Source: Acidobacteriota bacterium (lineage in GTDB: Bacteria > Acidobacteriota > Terriglobia > Acidiferrales > UBA7541). From it: a DNA stretch of 64,000 nucleotides. The position numbers and the translations under genes are program-made. The notes beneath the pieces were generated by a model. The model was given only the letters and a program-made list of their open reading frames with translations. It did no database searches and was not told the origin of the DNA. How positions within the stretch are numbered: position 1 is the first letter of the stretch; the number at the start of each line of letters is the position of its first letter. This document shows positions 33,683 through 43,835 of this stretch, in pieces. The DNA lies in NCBI GenBank assembly GCA_013289585.1, contig JABCZR010000017.1, positions 62,001 through 126,000 on the forward strand, given 5' to 3'.

Positions 33683-36600
33683 TCAGAATTGGAAGCGGAC
33701 GCCAAACTGTACGGCAAAAGCGCTGGCACCTGGAGCTAGCTCATCCAGAACGCGGAAGCCGGGCGTGTTCTGCGCTGTTGGAAAAGCTGTCAACGGATTG
33801 CAGGTTTGATTGGCGAACTTGGTCGGGTCAATAAGGTGGCAGCCGGTCAAGGGCACGAAGCCTCCAACGTCGGGATCAGAATAGAGATTGCCGGAGTTGG
33901 TGAGATTGAAGAAATCGGCGACGAGACGAAGGCTGTATCGCTCGTGGAAGATTAAGTCCTTGCTGATGCGCATGTCCCAATTGTAAAACGCCGGCTGGCG
34001 CGCGGGGTATTCCGGGAGAAGGAAGGGGTTGCTACTGCCGAGTTGAACGACGGGCCGGTCGTTGTTTGAAAACTGGTTGATCACGGTGTCGCCGTTGAGG
34101 TCCACAGTGGAATACGCGGGATAGGCAAGGCCGCTGTGGATGATGATGTTGTTGCTCCAGGTAATTCCCCACGGGAGACTAACCACGGCGCCGGCTTTGA
34201 ACTGGTTGGTGACATCAAGGCCATCGCGGCCATAGTCGATGCTGGTGTTGAAGGGATCCTGTGGACCGAAAAAGGTTTCCGTGTCGCGTTCGCTGGAGGC
34301 GTTGGCGTAATTGCGCGACCAGGTGTAATTGGCGAAGACCTGGTAGTGGTTGGAAAAGCGTTTGTTCACAGAGAGCACGAACTCGTTGTAGTTGCCGTGG
34401 CCGAAACTGCCAAGTTCAGAGGCGCTAAACAAGCTCGGGTCCAAAGGAGTGGCAAATCCGCCTGTGCCAGCAATCAGTGTGCGCCCAAACTGGTCTGTGC
34501 CAGCCGGTATAAAGTTTCGGAACCACTGCGTGGTACTGAACCCGCCGGTGCGCAGATCGGTGGAATGCACAAAGGCGTAATTGGCGGCGACGGTCCAATT
34601 ACCACCAAAGGAGTGCTCGACGCCCCCGGTGAGATTGGAGACGCGCGGATTGTGGAAGGCTGGGTCCACGTAACTGATCCCCGGACAGCCGGCAACGCTG
34701 GTGCAGAGACCGCTTGCGCCGATGGGCAGAGTGGAAGGGAACAAGTACGGATAGCCGCTTCCGGGTGAACAACCAAATTGCGGAGGACAGAAAACGGTGG
34801 TCTGCAGCGAAGTGCCGATGGTCGGGAAGAAGATCAGCGGAGTCTGCGCATAGTAAAAGCCCCATGCGCCGCGAATCACCGTGGGATGCGAAGAACTTCC
34901 CACGTTCCATGCAATTCCAACGCGGGGACCCCACTGGCTCAAGTCATTGGGCACGGTTTGAGGAACAGGCGCGATCTTGCTGGAGGTTCCGTCGCCGATC
35001 CAAACCTTGACTCCAGGAATGGTGGACTGCGGCTGAGGATTGGTAGTCGCGTCCCAGCGAAGGCCATAGGTCAGCGTGATTCTCGCGGTGATGTTCCACT
35101 TATCCTGCCAATACAGGCCGTAACCCTGTTGGAAATTGTTCTTCAGTGTGTTGGCCTTGAAAACGTCAACGTTATTGAGACCGAGGCCTTGAATGAAGAA
35201 GAAAGGATTCGGCGCAGCCGGCACGTTGTTCCCCGTGTTGGCTTTGTAGTTCGCGCACCAGGCCGCCGTGGGGTTAGGGTCAAAATCGCAGAGGGTGTTG
35301 AATTCGTATTCGCCGGCGCTCCACCCTGCGAAGATGTCCTTGCGGTCCTCGAAGACATCCACATCGCCGCCGAACTTCATGTCGTGCTTACCAAACGAAT
35401 AGGAGAAATTATCCCCAAGTTGAAACTTACCGGCATCGTTGTTGCCAGGAAGATAAAAGCGCTGGCCGAAAGAGATGCCGTTTTCGTTGATAAGGACCTG
35501 GGGAGCGCCAGTATAAATCGCCTTGCGCTTGCGCGTTTCGCCGCTGATCTGCATGCGCAGTTCATTCACTTTGGTGCCGTGCACGGTGGTTAGGGCAAAG
35601 ACGCCGCCGATCCCCTGATTCACGAAATTTTCAGCAGCCCCGATGGAATACGGAGTTTCCGTTTGTCCCTGGCCCCCGGTGAAACCGTTGGTGTGATTGC
35701 GGCTGCCCAAACCTCGAACACTGAAGTGATTGGAAGGGTTAATCTGATAATCGTAGTGCCCGAGAAGCGTGAAAAAATTCTGGTATTGATTGTGAGGCCC
35801 AACCAGGCCGCCGACGGTGGCAACGCCGTAGCAAGCTGGCATCACGTTCTTACCGATAGCGGAGGCGCCGCCACAAGCTGTCGGGAGCTCGTCCGTGTTC
35901 AGCGGACCGGTAATAACGGGTCCAGCAGACGCCAAAAACGCCTGGCAGGCAGCGAAGTCCGGGGCAGTAGGAGGGCAGAACACGGTGTTGAGAGGACCAT
36001 TCTCGCGTTGAATATCCGTGGCCAGGAAAAGGTACTGTTTATTCTTGCGGATGGGGAAGCCGATGGATCCACCAAACTGATTCTGATTGCTGATGTTAGA
36101 GGGATTGCCGAGGGCATCGTTCGCGGTAAGGGAGCCGCCCCGATAGTATTCGTGAGCCTCGCCGTGCACTTCATTGGTGCCGGACTTGGTGACGACGTTG
36201 AGCAAACCGCCGGTGGCGCGGCCGAACTCTGGAGCGAAACCATTGGTCACAACCTGAAATTCCTGGACGGCTTCGAGGGGAACGGTAAGGTTCTTGGTTT
36301 CAAGGGAGCCGAAATTTTCGCCGAAGTAGTTGTTGGTGGCATCGGCCCCGTCGATCACCAAACCACTGTAGTCGCTCTGCTGGCCGCCGAGGCGGATGCC
36401 GCCGCGCAGGCCGGGAACAACCTGGGCCGAGGGAGAAAGTTGCGCGAGATCGCGATAATCGCGGCCTTCCAAGGGCAGATTCTCAAGACTTTTGGAGTCC
36501 AGAAGTTGAGTGATGCCGGCGGTGGAGGTGTCCACGATTCCCGCGGCGTCGGCGGTCACGGTGATGCTCTCTTGCGCCGACTTAAGCGGCATATTGATAT

Positions 36601-36925
36601 CGAGATTCAAGGAAGCGCCGATGTTGACGGTGATCTCCTTGATCGTTGTGACCGCGAAACCGGGGGACTCCGCAACGATGTTGTATTTCCCCGGCGCGAG
36701 AGAATCGAAGGTATACGCTCCATCGGCCTGGGTGGTCAGCTCACGGCGGAAGCCTGTCGTCGTACTGCTGATGGCCACCTTGGCGCCAACGATGGCCGAA
36801 TGCGAGGAGTCATAAACAACGCCGCGGATAGCGCCACGTTCGAGGTTCTGCGCCGAAGCAGCGGCTACGGCTATGAGGAACATGCACACGGCCAACAGCG
36901 CGTTTTTCAGGAATTTAAACTTCAT
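33683..36925 (-). CDS. TonB-dependent receptor, Oar-like (complete)
   Basis: 1080 residues. Signal peptide MKFKFLKNALLAVCMFLIAV ending ASAQ, a carboxypeptidase-regulatory domain at about 30-115 (AIRGVVYDSSHSAIVGAKV), and a plug at about 120-260 (SLENLPLEGRDYRDLAQLSP, VVTKSGTNEVHGE). A large beta-barrel ends with the aromatic FAVQFGVRFQF. The start was chosen at the ATG with GGGAGGGG upstream. It probably imports large organic ligands across the outer membrane. It is followed by an exported oxidase. No TonB box is confidently seen. Confidence 0.95.
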   Translation of the reverse strand: MKFKFLKNALLAVCMFLIAVAAASAQNLERGAIRGVVYDSSHSAIVGAKVAISSTTTGFRRELTTQADGAYTFDSLAPGKYNIVAESPGFAVTTIKEITVNIGASLNLDINMPLKSAQESITVTADAAGIVDTSTAGITQLLDSKSLENLPLEGRDYRDLAQLSPSAQVVPGLRGGIRLGGQQSDYSGLVIDGADATNNYFGENFGSLETKNLTVPLEAVQEFQVVTNGFAPEFGRATGGLLNVVTKSGTNEVHGEAHEYYRGGSLTANDALGNPSNISNQNQFGGSIGFPIRKNKQYLFLATDIQRENGPLNTVFCPPTAPDFAACQAFLASAGPVITGPLNTDELPTACGGASAIGKNVMPACYGVATVGGLVGPHNQYQNFFTLLGHYDYQINPSNHFSVRGLGSRNHTNGFTGGQGQTETPYSIGAAENFVNQGIGGVFALTTVHGTKVNELRMQISGETRKRKAIYTGAPQVLINENGISFGQRFYLPGNNDAGKFQLGDNFSYSFGKHDMKFGGDVDVFEDRKDIFAGWSAGEYEFNTLCDFDPNPTAAWCANYKANTGNNVPAAPNPFFFIQGLGLNNVDVFKANTLKNNFQQGYGLYWQDKWNITARITLTYGLRWDATTNPQPQSTIPGVKVWIGDGTSSKIAPVPQTVPNDLSQWGPRVGIAWNVGSSSHPTVIRGAWGFYYAQTPLIFFPTIGTSLQTTVFCPPQFGCSPGSGYPYLFPSTLPIGASGLCTSVAGCPGISYVDPAFHNPRVSNLTGGVEHSFGGNWTVAANYAFVHSTDLRTGGFSTTQWFRNFIPAGTDQFGRTLIAGTGGFATPLDPSLFSASELGSFGHGNYNEFVLSVNKRFSNHYQVFANYTWSRNYANASSERDTETFFGPQDPFNTSIDYGRDGLDVTNQFKAGAVVSLPWGITWSNNIIIHSGLAYPAYSTVDLNGDTVINQFSNNDRPVVQLGSSNPFLLPEYPARQPAFYNWDMRISKDLIFHERYSLRLVADFFNLTNSGNLYSDPDVGGFVPLTGCHLIDPTKFANQTCNPLTAFPTAQNTPGFRVLDELAPGASAFAVQFGVRFQF

Positions 36926-37386
36926 TCTTCCCCTCCCTAAAGTCGAAAAAAAGCAGATCAGCATCTGGAGCCGAACGAAGTTTTGTGCTCCCCTGCATAT
37001 CCACGGAGAGGAGGACGGCGGGTGGTCTCAGCGGAACGAGCGAGACCTTTGGCGGCATGAGCCCCGGGAAAAAACAATCGCGAGCAAGGTGCGTCACCGA
37101 GGTAGAGACTCGAGATGGACACGTGGCACCAGAGGCGAAGGGATTGTTTTCCCAAACGCGCGGTTGTGAACACAGGCTAACGGGTTCCAGAGCAGCTCCC
37201 CCAGTCACACCAGTGCGCGTAGGCTAGCTTCCGCATTACAGAAGTGTCAAGTTAAAAGTAGAGTCAGAAAATTGGGTACGGTGGAAAACTTCTTTGAATC
37301 AGCAAGATGGCGCGGAAACCGTGGCGTTGAGGAGCTGGCGTTGCATGCGGCCACTCGATGGGGCAGAGATGCTACTATTTTTGTGA
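36926..37386. other. divergent intergenic region
   Basis: 460 bases between the receptor (minus) and CRTAC1 (plus) starts. It contains a small inverted repeat GGTCTC-N12-GAGACC at 37024-37047 and no credible gene. Promoters for both genes should lie here, but no clear -35/-10 pair stands out. Confidence 0.5.
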
Positions 37387-39201
37387 ATGCTCCAAAATGA
37401 AACCCTTCTCCGAAGAAGGCTTGCCGAGATCCTGATGACGGGAATGGCCCTGGCCCTTCTTGTGCTGCCCTTGCAGAATTCCGCGCAACAGAAAAAGGGT
37501 GCGGGGTTACCGAAGGCCTTTGCAGAGAACTCCTCCGAGAAGCCGAGCGCGAATCCTTTCAACGTGCAATTCCGCGATGTAACCAAGGCTGCGGCGATCC
37601 GTTTCCGTCACGAACGGGCAGCGTCGGATCAGAAGCTATACACCGAGACGATGGGAGCTGGCGTCGCCTGGATTGACTACAACCAGGATGGCTTTCTCGA
37701 CGCCTTCTTCGTGAACAGCGGCTACACGCCCTATTTTCATCCGGATAAACCGCCGCAGCCGGCGCTCTACCGGAACAATGGCGACGGCACGTTTACCGAC
37801 GTGACGGAACAAGCGGGCATCCACACGGACGGAACGTTTTTCTTCGGCGTGGCGGTGGGCGACTTTGACAACGACGGATATCCGGATATTTATATGACCG
37901 GGTACCGGCATTCGGTGATCTATCACAACAATGGCGATGGAACATTTACGGATGTGACCGCGAAGGCGGGAGTGGGCAACGATGGCGCGTGGGCGACCGC
38001 GGCAGGATGGTTCGATTACGATCGCGACGGCAAGCTTGATCTGCTGGTTACCAACTACGTGCAATTTGACGAGGATCACCCGGTTTCCTGCGGCGAGAAC
38101 AAGCCCGGCTTTCGCGCATATTGCCATCCCGATAGTTTTCCGGGAAATTCACCACGTCTATTTCACAACAATGGCGACGGAACTTTCACCGACGTCACGA
38201 AAAAGGCGGGGCTCCTGAACATGGACGGAAAGAGCCTGGCGGTCGTCTTGGCCGATTTGAACAACGATGGCTGGCCGGACATCTTCATCGCCAATGACAC
38301 GCAGCGAAATTTCCTGTATCTCAACAACGGAGATGGAACATTTCGCGACGTCAGCTACACCAGTGGCGCAGGCTTCAGCGAGGACGGAAAGCCGGAAGCA
38401 GGGATGAGCGCGGACGCAGCCGACGTTCGAAATAACGGGCTCTATGATTTGTACGTGAGCCATCTGGATTTCGAATTGAACCGCTTTTACCGGAATAATG
38501 GAGACGGAACGTTTTCCGACGCAACGATACCCAGCGGCCTGGGACGAACGAATTACCGCAACAGCAGTTTTGGCGCCCGCTTTTTCGATTTCGATAATGA
38601 CGGCTGGCGCGACCTGCTGGTAACCAATGGACACATTCTGGACAACATAGCGCTGTATCACCCGGGTGTGACATATGCGGAGGAAAGAAAGCTCTATCGA
38701 AATCTGGGAAACGGAAAATTTACCGACGTCACGAGTACTCAGGATGCCGCGTTTCGCGAACCCCTTGTCGGACGGGGCATGGCCGTGGGCGACTACGACA
38801 ATGACGGGTGGCTGGACTTTCTTGTCAGTAACAACGGCGAGGACGCGCAGCTCTTCCGGAACGAAGGAGGCTCTGCGGCCGCCGCCAGGAATAATCGCTG
38901 GCTCGGAGTACACCTGATCGGCACGAAGAGCAATCGCGATGGGGTGGGAGCGGCGCTGAAATTAACCGCAGGCGATTTCGTGAGCTACGACCAGGCCAAG
39001 GGAGGAATGAGCTATTGCTCGGCGCAGGATCCGCGGATTCATTTTGGCTTGGGCATGCACACGAAGGTGGACACACTGGAAATCACCTGGCCCAGCGGTG
39101 CGCGTGAAGTGGTCAAGAATATTCCCGCGGACCAGTTCGTGACTATCGAAGAAGGAAAAGGCGTGACGCCGTACCACTATCCGACATTCCGAAAACACTA
39201 G
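37387..39201 (+). CDS. CRTAC1-family VCBS/ASPIC-UnbV protein
   Basis: 604 residues. Signal peptide at about 15-35 (LMTGMALALLVLPLQNSAQ). Repeated FG-GAP/VCBS blades carry the calcium-binding pattern YNQDGFLD, DFDNDGYPD, DYDRDGKLD, DLNNDGWPD and DYDNDGWLD. The connecting strap NNGDGTFTDVT recurs at least four times. A C-terminal ASPIC/UnbV domain (KSNRDGVGAALKLTAGD, LEITWPSGAREVVKNI) follows. It probably folds as an extracellular or periplasmic beta-propeller. Such proteins are abundant in Acidobacteria and their role is unknown. It is divergent from the TonB receptor. Confidence 0.93.
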   Translation: MLQNETLLRRRLAEILMTGMALALLVLPLQNSAQQKKGAGLPKAFAENSSEKPSANPFNVQFRDVTKAAAIRFRHERAASDQKLYTETMGAGVAWIDYNQDGFLDAFFVNSGYTPYFHPDKPPQPALYRNNGDGTFTDVTEQAGIHTDGTFFFGVAVGDFDNDGYPDIYMTGYRHSVIYHNNGDGTFTDVTAKAGVGNDGAWATAAGWFDYDRDGKLDLLVTNYVQFDEDHPVSCGENKPGFRAYCHPDSFPGNSPRLFHNNGDGTFTDVTKKAGLLNMDGKSLAVVLADLNNDGWPDIFIANDTQRNFLYLNNGDGTFRDVSYTSGAGFSEDGKPEAGMSADAADVRNNGLYDLYVSHLDFELNRFYRNNGDGTFSDATIPSGLGRTNYRNSSFGARFFDFDNDGWRDLLVTNGHILDNIALYHPGVTYAEERKLYRNLGNGKFTDVTSTQDAAFREPLVGRGMAVGDYDNDGWLDFLVSNNGEDAQLFRNEGGSAAAARNNRWLGVHLIGTKSNRDGVGAALKLTAGDFVSYDQAKGGMSYCSAQDPRIHFGLGMHTKVDTLEITWPSGAREVVKNIPADQFVTIEEGKGVTPYHYPTFRKH

Positions 39202-39308
39202 GTAACGCCGAAAGTTTGTTGGTCGGGCAAAGCGCTGCGACGCGGTTTGTGGCGGCTTCCGGCTCACGGCCGGGAAACGCCGCGGCATGTCAGCTATAAT
39301 CGCGGCCC

Positions 39309-40505
39309 GTGGAATCCATTCTCGATTCGATCCGTGTAGTAGAAATGACCGAGGCACTGGCCGGACCGTACTGTGCCATGCTGCTGGGCGATTTTGGCGC
39401 TGATGTAATCAAAGTGGAGCGGCCGGGAAGCGGGGACCAGTCGCGCGGTTGGGGCCCGCCGTTTGTGGGGAGCGAATCCGCGTACTACCTCGCGGCGAAT
39501 CGCAACAAGCGATCCGTAACGCTTAATTACAATCATCCGCGCGGCGCAGAAGGGCTGCAGAAACTTGTGGCGAGCACGGATATTTTCATCACCAACCAGC
39601 CGTCAATAGCTTCCCTGAAAAAACGCGGGATCGATCCGGAAACTCTTTGCACGAAATATCCGCGGCTCATCTATTGCAGCATCACAGGCTATGGTTTCAG
39701 CGGCCCTAAGGGGGGCCGGCCCGGTTACGACATCCTCGCGCAGGCGGAGGCCGGAGTGATGAGCTTTACCGGGGAACCTGGCGGCGGGCCGATGCGTTAT
39801 CCCATCGCCATCGCCGACATGACCTGCGGGATGTACGCGGCGATGGGGATTCTTGGCGCGCTATTTGCACGCGAGAAGAACGGTCGAGGGCAGTTCCTGG
39901 ACATGGCACTGTTCGATTCGCAGTTGACGTGGCTGGCAAACGCCGGCAGCAGCTATCTGAATGCAGACGCCACGCCGAAGCGCTGGGGAAACGCCCATCC
40001 AAACATCGTGCCGTATGAGGTGTACCGTGGAAGCGACGAAAGGCATTTTGTGATCGGAGTGGGAACGGAAGCACTGTGGAAGAGATTTGTACAGCTGCCT
40101 TGCATCCCGGAAGGCCTTGGACAAGACGCTCGATTTCAGAGCAATGTGCTGCGCGTGCAGAACCGCGAAATCCTGATTCCCTTGCTGCAAAGTGCCTTTC
40201 GAAAGGATCCGGCGCAAGCCTGGCTGGAAAAACTTGCGGAGGCGGGAATTCCATCTGCGCCAATCAACACCGTGGCCGAAGCGGTAAACGATCCGCAGAC
40301 ACGCGCGCGCGGATTGATCGTGCAGATCGAACATCCGGGGTTAGGAGTCGCGAAAAGCATCGCGAATCCCGTGCGATTTTCCAACACGCCGGTGAGTTAT
40401 CGCTTGCCGCCGCCCCTCCTGGGCGAACATACGAGCGAAGTTTTGGAAAGCCTGGGCTACACAGCCGAAGAAGCAAAGTCCATGAGTGCAGAATCCGCTA
40501 CCTGA
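39309..40505 (+). CDS. type III CoA-transferase (CaiB/BaiF family)
   Basis: 398 residues from a GTG start. Transfers CoA between acyl-CoA thioesters and carboxylic acids. It has the N-terminal VVEMTEALAGPYCAMLLGDFGADVIKVE split over the active-site cleft (first 20 residues typical), RGWGPPFVG, RNKRSVTLN, YCSITGYGFSG, and catalytic Asp170 in IADMTCGMYAAMGILGAL. The C-terminal NPVRFSNTP and LPPPLLGEHTSEVL blocks are complete. The acyl substrate is unknown. It stands between CRTAC1 and the convergent CHAT gene with no CoA-ligase partner. Confidence 0.94.
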   Translation: MESILDSIRVVEMTEALAGPYCAMLLGDFGADVIKVERPGSGDQSRGWGPPFVGSESAYYLAANRNKRSVTLNYNHPRGAEGLQKLVASTDIFITNQPSIASLKKRGIDPETLCTKYPRLIYCSITGYGFSGPKGGRPGYDILAQAEAGVMSFTGEPGGGPMRYPIAIADMTCGMYAAMGILGALFAREKNGRGQFLDMALFDSQLTWLANAGSSYLNADATPKRWGNAHPNIVPYEVYRGSDERHFVIGVGTEALWKRFVQLPCIPEGLGQDARFQSNVLRVQNREILIPLLQSAFRKDPAQAWLEKLAEAGIPSAPINTVAEAVNDPQTRARGLIVQIEHPGLGVAKSIANPVRFSNTPVSYRLPPPLLGEHTSEVLESLGYTAEEAKSMSAESAT

Positions 40506-40571
40506 GGCGATCCGAAGCGAATGCGATTTACGTTCCAGCGGTCCGGCATTCTCACCGGAGATGTTGAGGTC

Positions 40572-43031
40572 TTACGAACCAGCGTAAAGCTGGAAAGCGG
40601 CCCAGTAGAAGGGCTTGCGGAAAACGCCCGTGGAACGGGCAAGAGTGAGCTTGGCATTGCGGAGCGCGGTGGCCGGGTCCTGCCCTGCCCGCAATCCTTT
40701 GTAAAGCTCGTCCATCAATTTAGGCGTGGAGTCGTCGTTGACTTCCCACAGCGAGGCGATGACGTTATGCGCCCCCGCGCGAAGGAAAGCCCACGATAGA
40801 CCAACGAGGCCTTCGCCGGCATAGGCGCGAGTGCCAACACCATCGCAGGCGGAAACGGTAACGAGATAAGCGTGGAGCGGGCGAGCGATGATCTCGTGCG
40901 CATAGAGCTTCGCTGAATCCCCGGACTTTGTGAGGATGACGGCGGAATCGAGCGGGTGGGTGCGGCTGGCAGTGCCATGGGTGACGAAGTGGAGAAAGTC
41001 GAAGTGCTCCGGCTGGGCAGAAAAATAGGAAGAGGGGGTGGCATCTTTCCCAGCCAGAATGCGGCTGCGTTCGACCGGGAAATGACCCTTGACCAGCGCC
41101 ATCTCGCGGGCTGCCTGACGCAACGGTGGGAATTGATCGTCCGAAGAGATGGCATCACCAACCAGGAAGAGGCGAGCGTTTTGCGGCGGAACAGTGGCCC
41201 GGGAGCGATCCAGAAGCGTCAATGAACTGGCGTTGGTCAGAGTCACATCCTGGATCCAGTAGTGCGGTGCGGGGTTGGGGACGATCAGAGTTTCGAAATT
41301 GAGAGAGTAGAGGCTGCCGTCGGGGAGGATGATGACACGCGCATCGCGGGGAATAAGCTTCGCGGCAGGTTCCACGAGCATGGAATAGAGTCTGGAGGCC
41401 GCGGAATTCGGCGCTTCCAGAGGGTTCTCTCCATCGAGGATGCGGTCGCGGTGCAACTTGACGAGAGCATCAATTTCCGGCCGGGGAGGTAGCGGCAGAA
41501 GCGTGGTTTTTTGCGGGGTGATGACCCAGAGATAGGAATGGCTTGCGCCGAGCGAATAGAAAAGAAGCGTGGAGTGGAACCGCGCAGCCAGTTGTTGCGG
41601 ATTGGCGCGAGGAAACGATGTGACCAGCGTTTGCGTAGGCTCCGTGAGACCTGCCGTAAGAGCTTGCGCGCGGCTGCGCTCCGCGATAGCAAGCGCATCG
41701 CCGGGCCGATGTTGATCGAGATAGAAATTCTCATAAGCGTTGTAGAAGCGAATGGCACTGGAAAGAAATGAGAGGCGGAACTCTTCCTGCTGCAATTCTC
41801 TCTGGGCCTTGGCGATGGTGGAAATCGCCTCACCGAATTCACGTTCAGCGTCTCGCGTTTTGCCTTGCCCGGCGTGGACCTCGGCAAGGCCTGCCTGGGC
41901 TTCCCATTGGAGAGAGACAGGAGATTGAGAGTCACGAACGATGAGGGAATAGGCTTGTTCGGCTTTGGACAAATCACCTTTTTTCGCGGCCACGTCTGCG
42001 GCAATGAGCCGAGTGTAGAGTTTCTGCGATTGGTCCGGCGCCTGGGATTCCAGCCGAAGAACTTCGTCAATGTGTTCTTGCGCCAGCGATACTTGATCCT
42101 TCGCGAGTGCTATCAACGCCAGATCCTGCAGGCAGTAAATCGAGTTCCCGTTGTCATTCAGATGCTTCGCCAGTTCGAGTGCCTTCCGGGATTCGCTCTC
42201 CGCGGAGGCATATTCTCCCATTTCGAAGTAAATGCCACCGATATTAAGGAGCGAAAGCACACGGTCCTGTTGCAAGCCTGCGCGCAGCGCATCCCTTTCG
42301 GAATCTTTATTGAGTGACAGCGAGTTTTCCAGGTCACCCATCTTCAGATAACTCCAGGCGATATTCCCTTCAATCTTTGCTACCAGGCTAAGCGCGCCGA
42401 GCGATTGGGCGGCTTGGAGTGCCTGCCTGTTCCAATCGATGGATTCGTCGTAGCGCTCCGATTGAGTGGCCAGGAGTCCGAGACTGCCCAAAGCCGACGC
42501 CGCGAGAAAACCATCTCCTTGTTTGCGCGCGAGATCCAGCGCGAGGCGATAGTTGCTCTGGGCTTGGGGCAAATCCAGTTGAAGCGAGGCCAACGTGCCC
42601 AGTCGAAGCATGCTTTCGCCCAGCAACTGCGGTTGAGAGGATTCCGCGAGGGAATGCGCCTTTTCCAATGCGGCTTGGGCTTCAGGGAATCGCGCTAAAT
42701 AAGCCAGGTCGGCCCCTTGCGTAAGTTTCTGCCATACCGCGATGTCGGAAGAGGCGAGCCCGCCCGGAAGGTCGAAATTCAGCAGGGCGAGGGAATCCTC
42801 ATAGAGTCCTTCACGTAGGAGGATCTCCGCTTTCAGGGTGCGAAAGCGCCAGTACCACTCCGACTGGGAATCGGAATAAGTTGAGATGGCTGAATTTGCT
42901 TTTTGAAGAGCGGCGGTCAGGTTGCCTAGTTCTATCTGGTGCCAGGCTTCCTCAAAAAGAATGCGAGCCGGTGGTGCACTCCGCCGACATCCTCCCGTTG
43001 GCAACGCGCTCCCAATGAGGAGCACCAACAT
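40572..43031 (-). CDS. TPR-CHAT (caspase-like) lipoprotein
   Basis: 819 residues from an ATG that overlaps the upstream stop by 1 nt (TGATG). A lipobox lies at 8-15 (SALPTGGC) with lipidated Cys15. About eight TPR units cover 30-450 (for example SNYRLALDLARKQGDGFLAA, ASAESESRKALELAKHLND). The C-terminal CHAT peptidase domain, about 520-819, has the expected dyad His685 (HFVTHG) and Cys729 (VSACDG), followed by GLVGLSWAFLRAGAHNVIAS. It ends AFQLYAGS. A membrane-anchored cysteine protease is predicted. It is the last gene of an ECF sigma/anti-sigma operon. The long upstream frame extension overlaps the previous gene and is rejected. Confidence 0.9.
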   Translation of the reverse strand: MLVLLIGSALPTGGCRRSAPPARILFEEAWHQIELGNLTAALQKANSAISTYSDSQSEWYWRFRTLKAEILLREGLYEDSLALLNFDLPGGLASSDIAVWQKLTQGADLAYLARFPEAQAALEKAHSLAESSQPQLLGESMLRLGTLASLQLDLPQAQSNYRLALDLARKQGDGFLAASALGSLGLLATQSERYDESIDWNRQALQAAQSLGALSLVAKIEGNIAWSYLKMGDLENSLSLNKDSERDALRAGLQQDRVLSLLNIGGIYFEMGEYASAESESRKALELAKHLNDNGNSIYCLQDLALIALAKDQVSLAQEHIDEVLRLESQAPDQSQKLYTRLIAADVAAKKGDLSKAEQAYSLIVRDSQSPVSLQWEAQAGLAEVHAGQGKTRDAEREFGEAISTIAKAQRELQQEEFRLSFLSSAIRFYNAYENFYLDQHRPGDALAIAERSRAQALTAGLTEPTQTLVTSFPRANPQQLAARFHSTLLFYSLGASHSYLWVITPQKTTLLPLPPRPEIDALVKLHRDRILDGENPLEAPNSAASRLYSMLVEPAAKLIPRDARVIILPDGSLYSLNFETLIVPNPAPHYWIQDVTLTNASSLTLLDRSRATVPPQNARLFLVGDAISSDDQFPPLRQAAREMALVKGHFPVERSRILAGKDATPSSYFSAQPEHFDFLHFVTHGTASRTHPLDSAVILTKSGDSAKLYAHEIIARPLHAYLVTVSACDGVGTRAYAGEGLVGLSWAFLRAGAHNVIASLWEVNDDSTPKLMDELYKGLRAGQDPATALRNAKLTLARSTGVFRKPFYWAAFQLYAGS

Positions 43032-43804
43032 CAGGGAAAGTGATGACCGTTGCCTCCCACCTGGCCCCCAGTACCGCCGCCGCTGACCGCGGAGCCAATC
43101 TCCAGCCGCAGCATTGTGAGAGTGCGTTCGGCATATTTGATGAGTAGTTCGCCAAGGAAAACCTTGCCGAATCCCTTGACGCTGAAGCAATGTCCAACGC
43201 GTTCGACGCCTGGATACGCCGCGTCCATTTCCTTGACGTAAGAACAAAGAAACGCTCCGTTGGGACCCGGCGGCTTCAAAGGCTCACCGGTGTGAAATGG
43301 ATCCTCTGCTATTCTGCGGAATTCGCCCTTCTTTTTATACTCATTTGTGGCCGCTTCGAACGTCGGCAGGCTTTCGAAAAGTTCGGTGTTCAATTCCACA
43401 TGGACAGGGTGTCCGGCGATCCGCAGGTTTTCAAACTTGCTGCCAACGATGCTGAAAGAGCCCTCATCCGCGTCGGCAGGATACTTGGAATAGAGGCGGG
43501 CGACGATGCGATCGGCGGTAACCATGTCCATGATGTTGAGCCCCTCGAGGGTCGCAATGGTAAGCGTGTTGTTGCTTCCGTCGTCAGGCTGGTGGGCGCC
43601 GGAAACATGCGTGTAGCCCTTATGGAAGGACACAAATTCGCGAAATTGAAAATTCTCGACCCGCGAACTTCCATGGCCACCGGTGATCGGAAGCGCACTT
43701 GGCGCTTGCACTTCGATGGTCGCATGGAACGGACGGGTGAAATGGCCGCTGAAAGCATGAGCGCAAGCACGGTAGTGAAACGTGCGGAAGGGTTTGGGGC
43801 TCAT
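43031..43804 (-). CDS. conserved-looking protein of the CHAT operon, unknown
   Basis: 257 residues from MSPKPFRTFHYR with AAGGTGA as ribosome site. It is rich in beta strands: ACAHAFSGHFTRPF, RVENFQFREFVSFHKGYTHV, NTLTIATLEGLNIMDMVTAD, SFSIVGSKFENLRIAGHPVH. The end is Gly-rich (SGGGTGGQVGGNGHHFP). No signal peptide, no named domain. Its stop overlaps the start of the CHAT lipoprotein gene, so the two are translationally coupled and probably act together. It could be the substrate or regulator of the CHAT protease; that is inference from position. Confidence 0.75.
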   Translation of the reverse strand: MSPKPFRTFHYRACAHAFSGHFTRPFHATIEVQAPSALPITGGHGSSRVENFQFREFVSFHKGYTHVSGAHQPDDGSNNTLTIATLEGLNIMDMVTADRIVARLYSKYPADADEGSFSIVGSKFENLRIAGHPVHVELNTELFESLPTFEAATNEYKKKGEFRRIAEDPFHTGEPLKPPGPNGAFLCSYVKEMDAAYPGVERVGHCFSVKGFGKVFLGELLIKYAERTLTMLRLEIGSAVSGGGTGGQVGGNGHHFP

Positions 43805-43835
43805 CGGGTCACCTTCTAAAGACTTGCCGGAGAAG

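Noticed and set aside
35663-36940. 425-codon plus-strand reading frame
   Set aside because: Antisense to the complete TonB receptor; Gly/Val/Ala-rich with no domain.
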